Program-made: the position numbers and the translations under genes
Source of the DNA: Dictyobacter arantiisoli
GTDB lineage: Bacteria; Chloroflexota; Ktedonobacteria; Ktedonobacterales; Ktedonobacteraceae
DNA length: 64,000 bases
NCBI RefSeq assembly: GCF_008326305.1
Contig: NZ_BIXY01000007.1
Span: forward strand, 1 to 64,000
Reading direction: 5' to 3'
In this document: positions 26,757-36,605 of the stretch, in pieces
Layout: each line of letters begins with the position of its first letter
How positions within the stretch are numbered: position 1 is the stretch's first letter
Notes under the pieces: model-generated
Databases searched by the model: none
What the model was told of the DNA's origin: nothing
Seen by the model: only the letters and a program-made list of their open reading frames with translations

Positions 26757-27056
26757 TGTTCTAAGAACGTCCTGGACGTTGTCTGACGGCTGCATTACGC
26801 ATCGTCTCTTCGGATACCAAGCAAAAACGACCGGTTTCCATAACTCTGCGGCTCCACTTCATCAGGTTGTATGCATTGTATCGCCGGGTCATGCTGTGTG
26901 CCCGCGAGCCGAAACATCAAGGTCTAGCAGGAGAACCTTGAGAGCAGCGTTGAGAAAATCTCCTGCTTTGTAGTGTAAGTGTATATGTTATAATAGCCAC
27001 CAATTGTGTGTACAACTGAGCATTTTCAGCACCAGGAAAGGGTGGAGGGGCATTTT
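26757..27056. other. prs-der intergenic region
   Basis: It holds a 9-bp hairpin (AGCAGGAGA 26926-26934 / 26959-26967) that may terminate prs. A good -10 box TATAAT at 26989-26994, about 65 bp before der, follows. No gene is supportable. Confidence 0.5.
26989..26994 (+). promoter_or_regulatory. -10 box of der promoter
   Basis: A perfect TATAAT lies 62 bp before the der start codon. The -35 box is poorly defined (TTGTAG at 15-bp spacing). Confidence 0.4.
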
Positions 27057-28499
27057 ATGAAGCCGCTAGTTGCTATCGTGGGCCGGCCAAACGTCGGCAA
27101 ATCCACATTTTTTAATCGTATGATCGGCGAACGCATCGCCATTGTTGAGGATATGCCGGGCACCACCCGCGACCGCCTGTATGGAGATACTGACTGGAAT
27201 GGTCGCGATTTTACGCTGATCGATACTGGTGGCCTGGAATTAGGTTCAGGTGTGCCTGTGGGTCAGGTTGGATTGCATGGGCAGCCGGGCGATTTGATGG
27301 ACCATGTGATGGCCCAGGCCCATCTGGCTATCGAAGAGGCCGATGTGATTGTATTTATGGTCGATGCCCGCTCCGGTATCACCACAGCCGATGAGGATGT
27401 TGCGCGAGAATTGCGCCTTGCCAAAAAACCCGTGATTGTGGCCGCCAATAAAGCGGATAATAAAGATCGCCGCATGGATGCCGTTGAATTTTATAACCTG
27501 GGTCTCGGTGAGCCGATTGTGATCTCCTCAATCCAGGGCGTTGGAACTGGCGATCTGCTGGATCGCATCGTCGAAGAGCTACCACCGGCCAGCGAACTGG
27601 AAGAAGAGGAAGATGAAAATCTGATTCGTGTCTCAATTGTGGGACGTCCAAATGTCGGTAAATCCTCGTTACTGAACGCCATCACGGGCACTAATCGCTC
27701 TATTGTCAGTAATGTACCGGGCACCACCCGTGACGTGATCGATACCAATATCGAATTTCAAGGCCATAAAATTCGCCTGGTAGATACCGCTGGTATTCGC
27801 CGTCGTGGTCGTGTTGGTGTCGGAGTCGAAAAGTATAGCGTCCTGCGTTCTGAGCGTGCGCTAGAGCGCAGTGATGTCTCTATTCTCATGCTAGATGCGA
27901 CCGAAGGTCTGGCCGCACAGGATACCCATATCGCTGGCGCGATCCATGAAAACGCCAAAGGAGTGATCGTCGTTGTGAACAAATGGGACATGGCTCAGGA
28001 ACAGCGTAAAGCCGAACGAGAAGGCGTCTTCGCCCATCCTGATGATGAGATCCAGAGCGCGGAAGAATATCGTGAAATCCTGGCGGAAGGATTAAAATTC
28101 ATTCCGTACGCGCCGATTTTATTTGTCTCAGCCAAAACCGGCTATCACGTCAAAAGCATCCTTGAAACCGCCATTAAAATCGCCCAGATGCGCTACTTGC
28201 GTGTCCCCACGGCCAGACTCAACGAAATAGTACAGGACGCCACGCGTCGCCATAGTCCGACAGTCATTCGCCACAAGCCATTGAAGATCTACTATGCCAC
28301 CCAGGCGCGCGTCAATCCACCAACCTTCATCTTCTTTGTCAACGACACTGAAGCCGTACACTTCTCCTATGAACGCTATCTGGAGAATCGCTTGCGTGAA
28401 GCCTTCAGCTTCCATGGCACCGCCGTTCGTTTACAATTCCGCCCACGTTCTAAGGACAGCGACGAACGCCGCACCAAAGAAAGCGAAGGACGCCACTAA
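27057..28499 (+). CDS. der: Ribosome biogenesis GTPase Der (EngA)
   Basis: This tandem GTPase is required for 50S subunit maturation. It has two G domains, each with a full motif set: GRPNVGKS at residues 9-16, DTGG, NKAD; then GRPNVGKS near 200, DTAG and NKWD. A C-terminal KH-like domain (about 370-480) follows, ending in a basic tail. The 480-aa length is slightly above average because of an acidic linker (LEEEEDE) between the G domains. ATG 27057 follows GGAGGGG; the frame open from 27006 lacks homology upstream of this Met. Confidence 0.96.
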   Translation: MKPLVAIVGRPNVGKSTFFNRMIGERIAIVEDMPGTTRDRLYGDTDWNGRDFTLIDTGGLELGSGVPVGQVGLHGQPGDLMDHVMAQAHLAIEEADVIVFMVDARSGITTADEDVARELRLAKKPVIVAANKADNKDRRMDAVEFYNLGLGEPIVISSIQGVGTGDLLDRIVEELPPASELEEEEDENLIRVSIVGRPNVGKSSLLNAITGTNRSIVSNVPGTTRDVIDTNIEFQGHKIRLVDTAGIRRRGRVGVGVEKYSVLRSERALERSDVSILMLDATEGLAAQDTHIAGAIHENAKGVIVVVNKWDMAQEQRKAEREGVFAHPDDEIQSAEEYREILAEGLKFIPYAPILFVSAKTGYHVKSILETAIKIAQMRYLRVPTARLNEIVQDATRRHSPTVIRHKPLKIYYATQARVNPPTFIFFVNDTEAVHFSYERYLENRLREAFSFHGTAVRLQFRPRSKDSDERRTKESEGRH

Positions 28500-28926
28500 C
28501 CTTACCCACCAGGTCCAACACATTCGATCCCAAAAACCCGATCCCTCGCGATCGGGTTCCTCACTCCTTCCCTCCCTCTCTTTGCCGGGGATGCAGGGGC
28601 GACGGCAGTCCCCCTGCCGGAGCGTGAGGTGTCCTCACTCCTTCCCTCCCTCTCACCTCCGCCGCCGAAGGCGGGATAAAGAAAACAGAAAAAGTTTCCT
28701 GACAGTTGTTGTTGTGCCCCATTTCAGTGTACTATACTTAGTTAATACAAGATTTATATTCCCTCAGCTGGCTGCAATTCTGTGCCACTTGGGGGATAAA
28801 GTGGAAACACGAGGCGAAATGCGCTACAATGCAGAGAAGGTATAGACAAAGCCAGATAGCTAAACACGTAGCGCATTCCTCTGCTAGCCACTTTGTACCA
28901 TTTTATGAGGTAAAGAGAGGATTTTC
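28500..28926. other. der-yajQ intergenic region with hairpin and direct repeats
   Basis: A 9-bp stem AACCCGATC (28535-28543 / 28550-28558) may end der. CTCACTCCTTCCCTCCCTCT occurs twice, 76 bp apart (28561 and 28637), and CTTTGCCGGGG resembles the 41.2 kb repeat. A promoter-like TTGTTG (28709-28714), 18 bp, TATACT (28733-28738) precedes yajQ. The 183-codon frame here is a shadow and not a gene. Confidence 0.5.
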
Positions 28927-29421
28927 ATGGCAGGTGACTGTTCATTCGATATAGTATCGCAATTTGACGAACAAGAACTCGTCAATACAATTGATCAAAC
29001 GAGACGTGATGTACAAACTCGCTACGATCTGAAAGATACTAAAACTGAGATTGCTTTGGCAAAGGACTCTATTACCATTACGACTGATAGCACGCTTTCA
29101 TTGAAGAATATCCGCGATATTCTTGAGTCAAAGGCGATACGCCGTAAACTTTCTCTGAAAATCTTTAAGCCAGGGAAAGAAGAGGATGCCGCTGGCAGTC
29201 GTATTCGTCAGGTGATACAGTTGCAACAAGGTATTACCCAGGAACAGGCGAAGGAAATCAGTAAGATTATTCGCGACGCCCATCCGAAAGTGCGCACTCA
29301 GATTCAGGGTGACGCCGTGCGTGTGATGGCAAAGAGTCGCGATGAGTTACAGGACATTATTGCTGTCCTGAAACAAAAGGACTATCCGATCCCGTTGGAT
29401 TTCATCAACTATCGCAGTTAG
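28927..29421 (+). CDS. yajQ: YajQ-family nucleotide-binding protein
   Basis: This 164-residue UPF0234/YajQ protein has two ferredoxin-like halves. It starts with the family hallmark CSFDIVSQFDEQELVNTIDQTRRDV and the following RYDLKDTKTEI. The end KQKDYPIPLDFINYR is also diagnostic. Some homologues bind cyclic di-GMP or nucleic acid; which applies here is not visible. ATG 28927 follows GAGAGGATTTTC. Confidence 0.94.
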   Translation: MAGDCSFDIVSQFDEQELVNTIDQTRRDVQTRYDLKDTKTEIALAKDSITITTDSTLSLKNIRDILESKAIRRKLSLKIFKPGKEEDAAGSRIRQVIQLQQGITQEQAKEISKIIRDAHPKVRTQIQGDAVRVMAKSRDELQDIIAVLKQKDYPIPLDFINYRS

Positions 29422-29617
29422 TCCTCTGGCATGGGCACAGAAGCGACACCATGATGCATCAAGCAACAGCATCGTGCAAGTACTTTAGTACCAAAACAAG
29501 TGCCCATGCCTCTGAATTGTTGTACCCTAGTTTTGATCAGACCAATAGGCACGATTCCTTGAGCAGTAACACAAGATCGTTGCTTATTGCGTGCTCATTC
29601 AAGAAAGTGGACCGTTC

Positions 29618-32600
29618 ATGCCTGGGAACAGAGCAACCTATAGTGCAGCGATCAACGCAGCAGACCGCCATCGATGGGATAGCCGCTGGTCGGATGCCAT
29701 GCAAGAATATCAAATAGCACTCGACGAGTTCCCAGAAGATGCTACGGCACGTAGTGGTCTAGGGTTTTGCCATATGCAAATGAAGCAATGGCAACAGGCG
29801 TTGCACGAATATGGGCATATTTTGCAGCGTGATCCCAGCAATGTGATTGCACTGAGCAAGATCGCTGAACTCTATGGCATCTTAAACAGACGTGAAGATG
29901 CATACCAGGCCTATTCCCATCTGGCCGACCTTTACTCACAGGCAGGTCAGGGAGCACGAGCAGAAGCTGCCTGGCAAAAAGCGATCCAGTTATCTCCGGG
30001 CAATCCAGAGCCCCATGAGCGGCTAGCAAGCTATTATTTTGAGAAGAAGGACATCTCCCAGATGTTGCAGGAGCGGTTAGCAGCTGCCCAGGGGTATCTT
30101 CTTCGCAACGAACTCGGTCCGGCACGCGTGCATTGTGAAGAGGTTTTGCGTGCCGATGGATCAAACATTCAAGCACAACAATTGCTCTCGTCCATCCTCA
30201 CGCGGGGGAATGTCTCCGCGGAGGGGGCGGGAACAACCAACTCAACAATTCGTTCGGAAACTGGTGAAAGCGCTCCTGTGCATGGCGACGCTGCAATGAA
30301 TCAAGGGTCCATCACAGAACAATCTTTTACTGGATCAGAAACAACGGGAAATACAAGCGGAGGGAATACTGGCATCATGGGTAACATGGGTAGCGCGGGC
30401 AACTTTGGTGGAGTTAATAATCCCGGTTCACCAATGGCAATGTCCAATGGGAACGGGATGAATTCTGCCCCACGCAATAGAATCACTGCGAACCAGGTCA
30501 CAGGGGCATTGCAGCAGGCGCAAACATTTCAAAACCAGGGCCGTTTCAATGATGCTATTGACCTCTGTGAGCAGATCCTGGAAAGTGGTTTTGATCGTCC
30601 GGATGCGCGATATTTTTTGGGCTGGCTTTACCAGGAACAGCAGCGTTGGGATGAGGCGATTCAGCAATTTCAGCATCTTCTCAATGATCCCGATTACGCA
30701 CTTTCTTGCTACTATGCATTAGGTCAATGCTACCGGGCACGCGGCGATCTGCGCACAGCAACGGTCCATTTTGATGAAGCAGTTGACCGCGTCAATCTCG
30801 ATGCATTGACGGCCGAAGAGTCTGACCAGTTGGTTCAACTCTGTCAGGAAGCAGCCGAGGCCCACCGTTTATTAGGTGAGCAAGAGCAGGCTATGACCGT
30901 CTATAACGCCCTGCTAGGCTTTTTACGTAGCCGTGGCTGGAATGACAAAGTAGCGCAGGTTGAATATATGTTACAGCAGGCGCAAGGTGCCCCTGCCCCT
31001 GTGCGTACCTCGACTCCACCACCGGCAGGGGCTACACAAGCTCCTCCGCAACCACAATCCAGCATGCCTTCATCGCCGATGCTGGACGCGCCGACGATGG
31101 AAATTAACGCCAATAGTATTGCGAACGCGGGCCAGAATCCCCCCACCGTCGCGCCAGCCGCACAGGCAAGCTCGGCCGGTGAATTGCCAGAGTGGCTAAC
31201 AGGTATCCTGAATGACTCAGACAAGCCGCAGAGCGCACAAAAAGCGGCGCCACCACAGCCAGCGGCCCAGGCAGCACCAAATACCGATCAGCCGAGAAAT
31301 GACTATCAGCCAGCTACGGCACCACAACAACAGGCTGCGCAGCCTGAAATTCCATCCTGGCTAACCGATGAAGCCAGGCCAAACTCGACGCGTGTCCTAT
31401 CCCAGGAATTAGAATCGTTGACGCCAGCGCCTCAACAGACACCTCCGGTCGCGCCACAGCCACCGGTACAGCAATCACCTGTCGCGCCACCACAACAAGT
31501 ACAGCAGCAGCCGACGCCGCAGGTACAATCTCCTACCCCACAACCACAGGTAGAGATGAGACAATCGCAACCATTGGTGGCTCCAACGCCGCAGTCAGGA
31601 CCATTACAGCAGGCGCCATCGCAGCCATTACCGCCAGTTGTCCCGCCTACGCCTGTACAGGCATCTTATACTCCTGCGCCCCAGCAACAGACAGCTCCAT
31701 CACCCTGGGGTGCATCCGCGTTTGATGAGCCACAATTGATGGTGCCCAGCACGCCCAGTCGTCCCTCTAACCAGGAGCAGAGACCTGCCTTTGAGGATCT
31801 CCTCAATCAAATGGCGGGTACGCAAAATGGAGCAATGGGACAGGTTGCCGATGCGGTCCTGGCAAGTACAGCGTATCTGCCGGATAATATTCGTATGCAG
31901 GTGATGCGCTCGATGCAGGATATTCAGAAATATATCAACCATGGCCTGCTGACCCCGGCCACGGAAGAATGCCTGCGCGTGATCGATATCGCACCTCAAT
32001 ATCTGGATGTGCATCAGGTCCTCTGCGAGATCTATGTTCGCCAGGGTAAGATTGAGCAAGCAATCACCAAATACGGTATTCTTGTGGATACCTATATTGT
32101 GAATGGCCGTATCGATGATGCGATTGCTACCTATCGACGCATTCTGCAATTAGATCCAAATAATATTACCTATCGCACACGCTTAATCACCTTGCTCTCA
32201 ACGCAGGGCAATAAAGAAGATCTATTGCGCGAACGCACGCTGGCTGCCGAGTCTTATCTGCGCCTGGGCTATATGGATCGCGCCATGACCGAATTGGAGC
32301 AGGCGCTTCAGGAGAGTCCAACCAGTGTCCCAACGCGCCTGAACTATGCACTGGCCTTGCAGAAGCTGGGGCGCTCACAACAGGCTGTCGCGGAATATCA
32401 GCGTGTATTGCAAATTGATCCCCGCAATATCACAGCCTTAGTACGCTGGCATATCTCAATGATCACATCCATGGGAACGGCGCGTGCGACCTCGTTGGAG
32501 ACACTCTCTCGCATTCGCTGGCAACTGCGCGGTGAAGGCCAGAAACATGCCCGTGCCGTTGTGCGCGAATATACGCAGAGCGCGGAGATTTATCCCAATA

Positions 32601-33679
32601 ACGCGGATGTGCATTATGCGCTGGGACAGATCTATCAGCAGTGCGGTTACTATGATCGCGCGGTCGAAGAATATTCTCAATCAACCCGCGATAGCCATGT
32701 CGAGGTTTTTGCCCGCGCCAGTGCCGCTCAGGCATTATTGCTCCAGGGCAAACCAGAAGCGGCAATCCAGCAATTGGAGCAGGCGCTACAGATGGTTCGT
32801 CTCGCCCCACTGTCTATTGATCCCGCAACCTGGGCGGCTCGCCCACGCGAGGAAGGTGAAGAACATCGCGCACCTGAGGTTGAAATCTCCATGCAACTGG
32901 CAAAAGCCTATGGGCGTACCGGCCAGCAGGAACAGATGCAGGCGATTCTGCGGCAGATCAAGCGCGGCAAACCGGACCAGGACGAGGTCACATCCAGTAT
33001 CGCGGATATCGCGGTCCGTCCCGGCGATATAGATAGCACATTGCAGGAATATATCGATCTGGTACGCCACTATCGCAATAACCGGCAGATTGACAACGCC
33101 ATCAACGTGCTTAATGAGATGGTACGTCTGGCACCACAGGATACGCGAGCCCACGATGAGCTGGCTGATATCTATGTGAGCCGCGGTCTGCTGGAAGAAG
33201 GTATGGCAGAGTTGCGCTTATTAGCTGATATCTATCTACGGCAGGGCAAACTGGATCAGGCCGGTGAAGCGGTCAGACGAGTCGGTAATATCTACGCGGA
33301 AATGGGCGATATCGAAGAGGCTTTGACCAGCCTGTATCGAGCCGCTGAACTCAATCCTGAGTCGATGGATTTGTTACGCGAGGTGGTCGGCTTCTGCCTC
33401 CAATTGGGGCGCAAGCAGGATGCCGCACGCTATCAGACCATGATCGCGCGTAACTACTTTGAAACCCAACAGGTCAAAGAAGCGGTCGCAGCCCTGCAAC
33501 AGCTGATTACCATTGACCGCAACAACTTTGATGCCTATGACATGCTGGGACAAACCTACCAATCAGTCGGCGAATATGAACAGGCCAGCCGCGTTTATCG
33601 CAACCTGGCTAAAGTGAATGCTGGTAGCTCGGTTGCCCGCGAACGCCTGGCGGCTCTCCAGGAACTCCGCACTCGCTAA
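29618..33679 (+). CDS. Large TPR-repeat protein with Pro/Gln-rich linkers
   Basis: This protein of about 1,353 residues is built of tetratricopeptide blocks: about 1-200, 290-450 and 750-1345. These are separated by a Gly/Asn-rich segment (about 215-290) and by a long Pro/Gln/Ala-rich disordered region (about 460-740). The repeated motif PEWLTGIL / PSWLTDEA within the linker suggests a short linear binding site used twice. There is no signal peptide or TM helix, so it is probably a cytoplasmic scaffold for protein assembly; the partner is unknown. ATG 29618 has an upstream AAGTGGA; a GTG at 29591 is the alternative. It is monocistronic, with a strong 25-bp terminator. Confidence 0.85.
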   Translation: MPGNRATYSAAINAADRHRWDSRWSDAMQEYQIALDEFPEDATARSGLGFCHMQMKQWQQALHEYGHILQRDPSNVIALSKIAELYGILNRREDAYQAYSHLADLYSQAGQGARAEAAWQKAIQLSPGNPEPHERLASYYFEKKDISQMLQERLAAAQGYLLRNELGPARVHCEEVLRADGSNIQAQQLLSSILTRGNVSAEGAGTTNSTIRSETGESAPVHGDAAMNQGSITEQSFTGSETTGNTSGGNTGIMGNMGSAGNFGGVNNPGSPMAMSNGNGMNSAPRNRITANQVTGALQQAQTFQNQGRFNDAIDLCEQILESGFDRPDARYFLGWLYQEQQRWDEAIQQFQHLLNDPDYALSCYYALGQCYRARGDLRTATVHFDEAVDRVNLDALTAEESDQLVQLCQEAAEAHRLLGEQEQAMTVYNALLGFLRSRGWNDKVAQVEYMLQQAQGAPAPVRTSTPPPAGATQAPPQPQSSMPSSPMLDAPTMEINANSIANAGQNPPTVAPAAQASSAGELPEWLTGILNDSDKPQSAQKAAPPQPAAQAAPNTDQPRNDYQPATAPQQQAAQPEIPSWLTDEARPNSTRVLSQELESLTPAPQQTPPVAPQPPVQQSPVAPPQQVQQQPTPQVQSPTPQPQVEMRQSQPLVAPTPQSGPLQQAPSQPLPPVVPPTPVQASYTPAPQQQTAPSPWGASAFDEPQLMVPSTPSRPSNQEQRPAFEDLLNQMAGTQNGAMGQVADAVLASTAYLPDNIRMQVMRSMQDIQKYINHGLLTPATEECLRVIDIAPQYLDVHQVLCEIYVRQGKIEQAITKYGILVDTYIVNGRIDDAIATYRRILQLDPNNITYRTRLITLLSTQGNKEDLLRERTLAAESYLRLGYMDRAMTELEQALQESPTSVPTRLNYALALQKLGRSQQAVAEYQRVLQIDPRNITALVRWHISMITSMGTARATSLETLSRIRWQLRGEGQKHARAVVREYTQSAEIYPNNADVHYALGQIYQQCGYYDRAVEEYSQSTRDSHVEVFARASAAQALLLQGKPEAAIQQLEQALQMVRLAPLSIDPATWAARPREEGEEHRAPEVEISMQLAKAYGRTGQQEQMQAILRQIKRGKPDQDEVTSSIADIAVRPGDIDSTLQEYIDLVRHYRNNRQIDNAINVLNEMVRLAPQDTRAHDELADIYVSRGLLEEGMAELRLLADIYLRQGKLDQAGEAVRRVGNIYAEMGDIEEALTSLYRAAELNPESMDLLREVVGFCLQLGRKQDAARYQTMIARNYFETQQVKEAVAALQQLITIDRNNFDAYDMLGQTYQSVGEYEQASRVYRNLAKVNAGSSVARERLAALQELRTR

Positions 33680-33699
33680 GTTTATATGTTTGGTTAAAA

Positions 33700-33757
33700 G
33701 CCCAAAGAAAAGAGATAGCTCATCCAATAGTAGATGAGCTATCTCTTTTCTTTGGGC
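33700..33757 (+). terminator. 25-bp perfect terminator of the TPR gene
   Basis: Arms 33700-33724 and 33733-33757 are perfectly complementary with an 8-nt loop. Confidence 0.9.
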
Positions 33758-33779
33758 CATGGTCTTTCTATGACTGTTC

Positions 33780-34241
33780 GCGCCGCTGGCGCTCAAAATC
33801 TCTTTATAAGAAGGTGCAGAATTTGGTGCTAGCACCAAATTCTGCACCTTCTTATAAAGAGATTTTGGGTGCTATGGCACCAAATCTTTGCACCCTCTTA
33901 TAAAGAGATTTTGGGTGCTATGGCACCAAATCTTTGCACTCCCTTATAAAGAGATTTTGGGTGCTATGGCACCAAATCTTTGCACTCCCTTATAAAGAGA
34001 TTTTGGGTGCTATGGCACCAAATCTTTGCACTCCCTTATAAAGAGATTTTGGGTGCTATGGCACCAAATCTTTGCACTCCCTTATAAAGAGATTTTGGGT
34101 GCTATGGCACCAAATCTTTGCACTCCCTTATAAAGAGATTTTGGGTGCTATGGCACCAAATCTTTGCACTCCCTTATAAAGAGATTTTGGGTGCTATGGC
34201 ACCAAATCTTTGCACTCCCTTATAAAGAGATTTTGGGTGCT
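33780..34241. repeat. 72-bp perfect palindrome followed by 46-bp tandem array
   Basis: A short hairpin GCGCC-GCT-GGCGC (33780-33792) is followed by a perfect loop-less palindrome (arms 33795-33830 and 33831-33866). From 33855 a 46-bp unit repeats: eight full units start at 33855, 33901, 33947, 33993, 34039, 34085, 34131 and 34177, with a partial unit at 34223-34241. Units are identical except for a small change in the first. Each unit is a slightly altered copy of the palindrome's right arm plus the spacer GGGTGCTATG, so the array grew by amplifying one arm. It lies between convergent genes and encodes nothing. Confidence 0.9.
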
Positions 34242-34264
34242 GACATACCTACTCGCCACAATGT

Positions 34265-35404
34265 TTATTTGCTGGCAGGCTCTAGCGGGGTCTGAGACGA
34301 CTGAGAGGCGGGTCTTTCTTTGTTGGTGCTTTGTGACTGCTGAACAGGTGGTTGCGCGGGCTGATAGAGCTCTCGGCGCGCGTCACGCTTGCTCTTGAGT
34401 TCGAGTAACAGGCGATATGCTTGATAAACGAATGGGCGATAAGCGAGATCATGGGTGTCCAACGAGAGCATGGGATATCCTCCGAAGCCGCGCTTGAAGA
34501 GATAGACACCCCACATTTCCTGGCCCTCGGCGAGGATCTCAGGAATACCCCGAAAGTTATAATACTGGCAGCCATGCGCTTTGGCCCATTGTATGCCATT
34601 CCATTGCAATAAATGATTGGGCATCTTCTCACGATGCTCATTTGAGGAGGCACCATACATATAATAGGCCCAGGGGCCAGCGCGGAGCATGATAATACCA
34701 GAGATTGCCTGACCCTCATATTCCGCCAGGAAGAGGGCCGCTCGCTCCTGCTCACCCAGAATGCGCAGGATGTCAGCGTACAAGGATCTATCATTGATGA
34801 AGAATCTATCACGCTCGCTGGTAGTCTCATAGAGGCGATAAAAGGCATCAATATCGGCCTGGGTGCTCCCCTGGCGGACAGTTACGCCTTTGCGGCCTGC
34901 CAGACGGATATTATAGCGCCATTTCTCCTTCATTCCTGCCAGCAAGCTTTTCTCGTCAGGACGAATGTCCAGTACCCATTCGTTGCGGATATGAACATGA
35001 TGAGGATTGATCTGGAAGCCGCGCCGTTTGAGCTCTGATAACCAGAGATGGTTATCAGCTAAAACACTCGGCTCGATCTTCAACATAAAGGCATGCCGCC
35101 TGCGCGCCTCGACTTTGACATAATTGAGCAATACGGTCAGGGCTGGAGAGGTGGGATCATCGATCACTGGACCGCGAGGAGCATAGAAATAGAGTTGCTT
35201 GAGCACAGGAGCGCGCGACACAATCAATAATATCGCCGCGCAAAGCTGATCAGCCTCGTTCACCACGCCAATACGCAACGTCTCTTCAGCTCCCAGATAC
35301 GAGCCAAACTCTGCCCATTCATAGGTCTGTGTGACGGTACAACAAACGGATGATTGTACAAAATCATTCCATTGTTGACGATCTTTAATAATGCGAGCTT
35401 CCAT
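34265..35404 (-). CDS. FemAB-family peptidoglycan bridge aminoacyltransferase, copy 1
   Basis: This 379-residue FemX/FemA-type enzyme uses aminoacyl-tRNA to add amino acids to the lipid II stem peptide. It has the two tandem GNAT-like halves of the family. Key segments are TQTYEWAEFGSYLGAEE, LYFYAPRGPVIDD, LKIEPSVLADN, MKEKWRYNIRLAGRKGVTV and AYYMYGASSNEHREKMPNHLLQWNGIQWAKAHGCQYYNFRGIP. The ATG at 35404 follows AAGAGG at 4 nt. The C-terminus is low-complexity (Gln/Ser/Pro). It sits beside a paralogue, suggesting two-step building of the crossbridge. Confidence 0.9.
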   Translation of the reverse strand: MEARIIKDRQQWNDFVQSSVCCTVTQTYEWAEFGSYLGAEETLRIGVVNEADQLCAAILLIVSRAPVLKQLYFYAPRGPVIDDPTSPALTVLLNYVKVEARRRHAFMLKIEPSVLADNHLWLSELKRRGFQINPHHVHIRNEWVLDIRPDEKSLLAGMKEKWRYNIRLAGRKGVTVRQGSTQADIDAFYRLYETTSERDRFFINDRSLYADILRILGEQERAALFLAEYEGQAISGIIMLRAGPWAYYMYGASSNEHREKMPNHLLQWNGIQWAKAHGCQYYNFRGIPEILAEGQEMWGVYLFKRGFGGYPMLSLDTHDLAYRPFVYQAYRLLLELKSKRDARRELYQPAQPPVQQSQSTNKERPASQSSQTPLEPASK

Positions 35405-35477
35405 AGCACCTCTTCCCAGTAGCAATGCTGAAACGATCTACAGACTATTTATCCATTTCTCAATGCTTCTATGCTGC

Positions 35478-36599
35478 TTAATCGGCATCAGACACCGCTT
35501 CGGGTATACTGGCTAACACTTGCCGCTCGCCATCCACATACTGGCGCTCTTTATGCCGTTGCTGCTTTCCAATCTCTACCAACTTGCGCCATGGCTTATA
35601 GATCAAGGGTTGATAAATATAATCTTGTGTGGGCATCGTCAGACGCGAGAAGCCACCAAAGCTTTTTTTATATTCATAGACATCCCACAAATCCTCGCCG
35701 GGGACCAGCACATCGGGGATCGAGCGAAAATCAAAGAAGCGACAACCCTGTTCCTGTGCCCATTGCAAAGCATGGTATTGCAAAAGATAGGTAGCTGGCT
35801 GTAACCAATCCTCACCCACATGACCATTAAACATATCCCAGCACCAATTACCAAAGCGAAGCAACAACTTGGCTGCAACCGCCTTCCCATCCTGTAGCGC
35901 TAGCAGAATAGTCGCACCATGCTGACGAGAAAAGGCTTGCAAGAGGTTCCGATGATAATCCTTGCTATGCACAAACACGTCATTCAGTTCTGCAGAAGAT
36001 TTCAACAGTTCATAATAGCGATGGAAATCCTGTTCGCCACATGCCTCGCGAATCGTCACGCCCTGCCGTTCAGCCTGATAAATCCGTTGCCGGCAAGCGG
36101 GTGTAAAAGCGTGTAAGAGTGCATCCCGATCTGGTTGCAGATCCAACACCCAGGAACGACGCCCATGCACCGAATTGGGATTACTCTGAAAGCCAGCTTT
36201 ATGATAGACAGCGAGCCAGGTATCCAGGTTAGGATCATCATCGGCAACATTGGGTTCCACGCGTAACACAACGGCGCGCTCCTGCTGAGCGACCCCTTCA
36301 ACCTGTTGAAGCAACTGTGTCAATACAGAGACATCCAGATGCTCCAACACTGGTCCACGAGCGCTATACAACCAGGTAGGAAGTAATTTGGGCAACGGCA
36401 AAGGCACAGCAGCAACTGTCAGGGATAGCGCCCCGATCAGGCGTTCATCATCCACCACACCCAGGCGATAGATTTGATCCCCCTGCTCGCGGTTCAGTTC
36501 TCCCCATTCATAGGACTGTAAAAAGTGCCCATGCGGTTGGCGCAGCAGAAACGCATTCCACTGCTCCCGATCATGAATTTCCTGGATCTTGATACTCAT
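35478..36599 (-). CDS. FemAB-family peptidoglycan bridge aminoacyltransferase, copy 2
   Basis: This 373-residue paralogue of the downstream gene shares the same blocks: LQSYEWGELNREQGDQI, WLYSARGPVLEHL, LRVEPNVADDDPNLDTW, FTPACRQRIYQAERQGVTI and LLQYHALQWAQEQGCRFFDFRSIPD. It probably adds a different residue or position of the peptidoglycan crossbridge. It starts 6 bp after the GNAT gene (same strand), so the three genes are likely one transcript. No seryl/alanyl-tRNA synthetase-like partner is nearby. Confidence 0.9.
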   Translation of the reverse strand: MSIKIQEIHDREQWNAFLLRQPHGHFLQSYEWGELNREQGDQIYRLGVVDDERLIGALSLTVAAVPLPLPKLLPTWLYSARGPVLEHLDVSVLTQLLQQVEGVAQQERAVVLRVEPNVADDDPNLDTWLAVYHKAGFQSNPNSVHGRRSWVLDLQPDRDALLHAFTPACRQRIYQAERQGVTIREACGEQDFHRYYELLKSSAELNDVFVHSKDYHRNLLQAFSRQHGATILLALQDGKAVAAKLLLRFGNWCWDMFNGHVGEDWLQPATYLLQYHALQWAQEQGCRFFDFRSIPDVLVPGEDLWDVYEYKKSFGGFSRLTMPTQDYIYQPLIYKPWRKLVEIGKQQRHKERQYVDGERQVLASIPEAVSDAD

Positions 36600-36605
36600 C
36601 TACGT

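Noticed and set aside
28294-28845. 183-codon plus-strand frame
   Set aside because: It overlaps the end of der in another frame and then runs through intergenic repeats; no family features.
33855-34241. CRISPR-like regular repeats
   Set aside because: The whole 46-bp unit is repeated with no variable spacers, and no cas genes are present.
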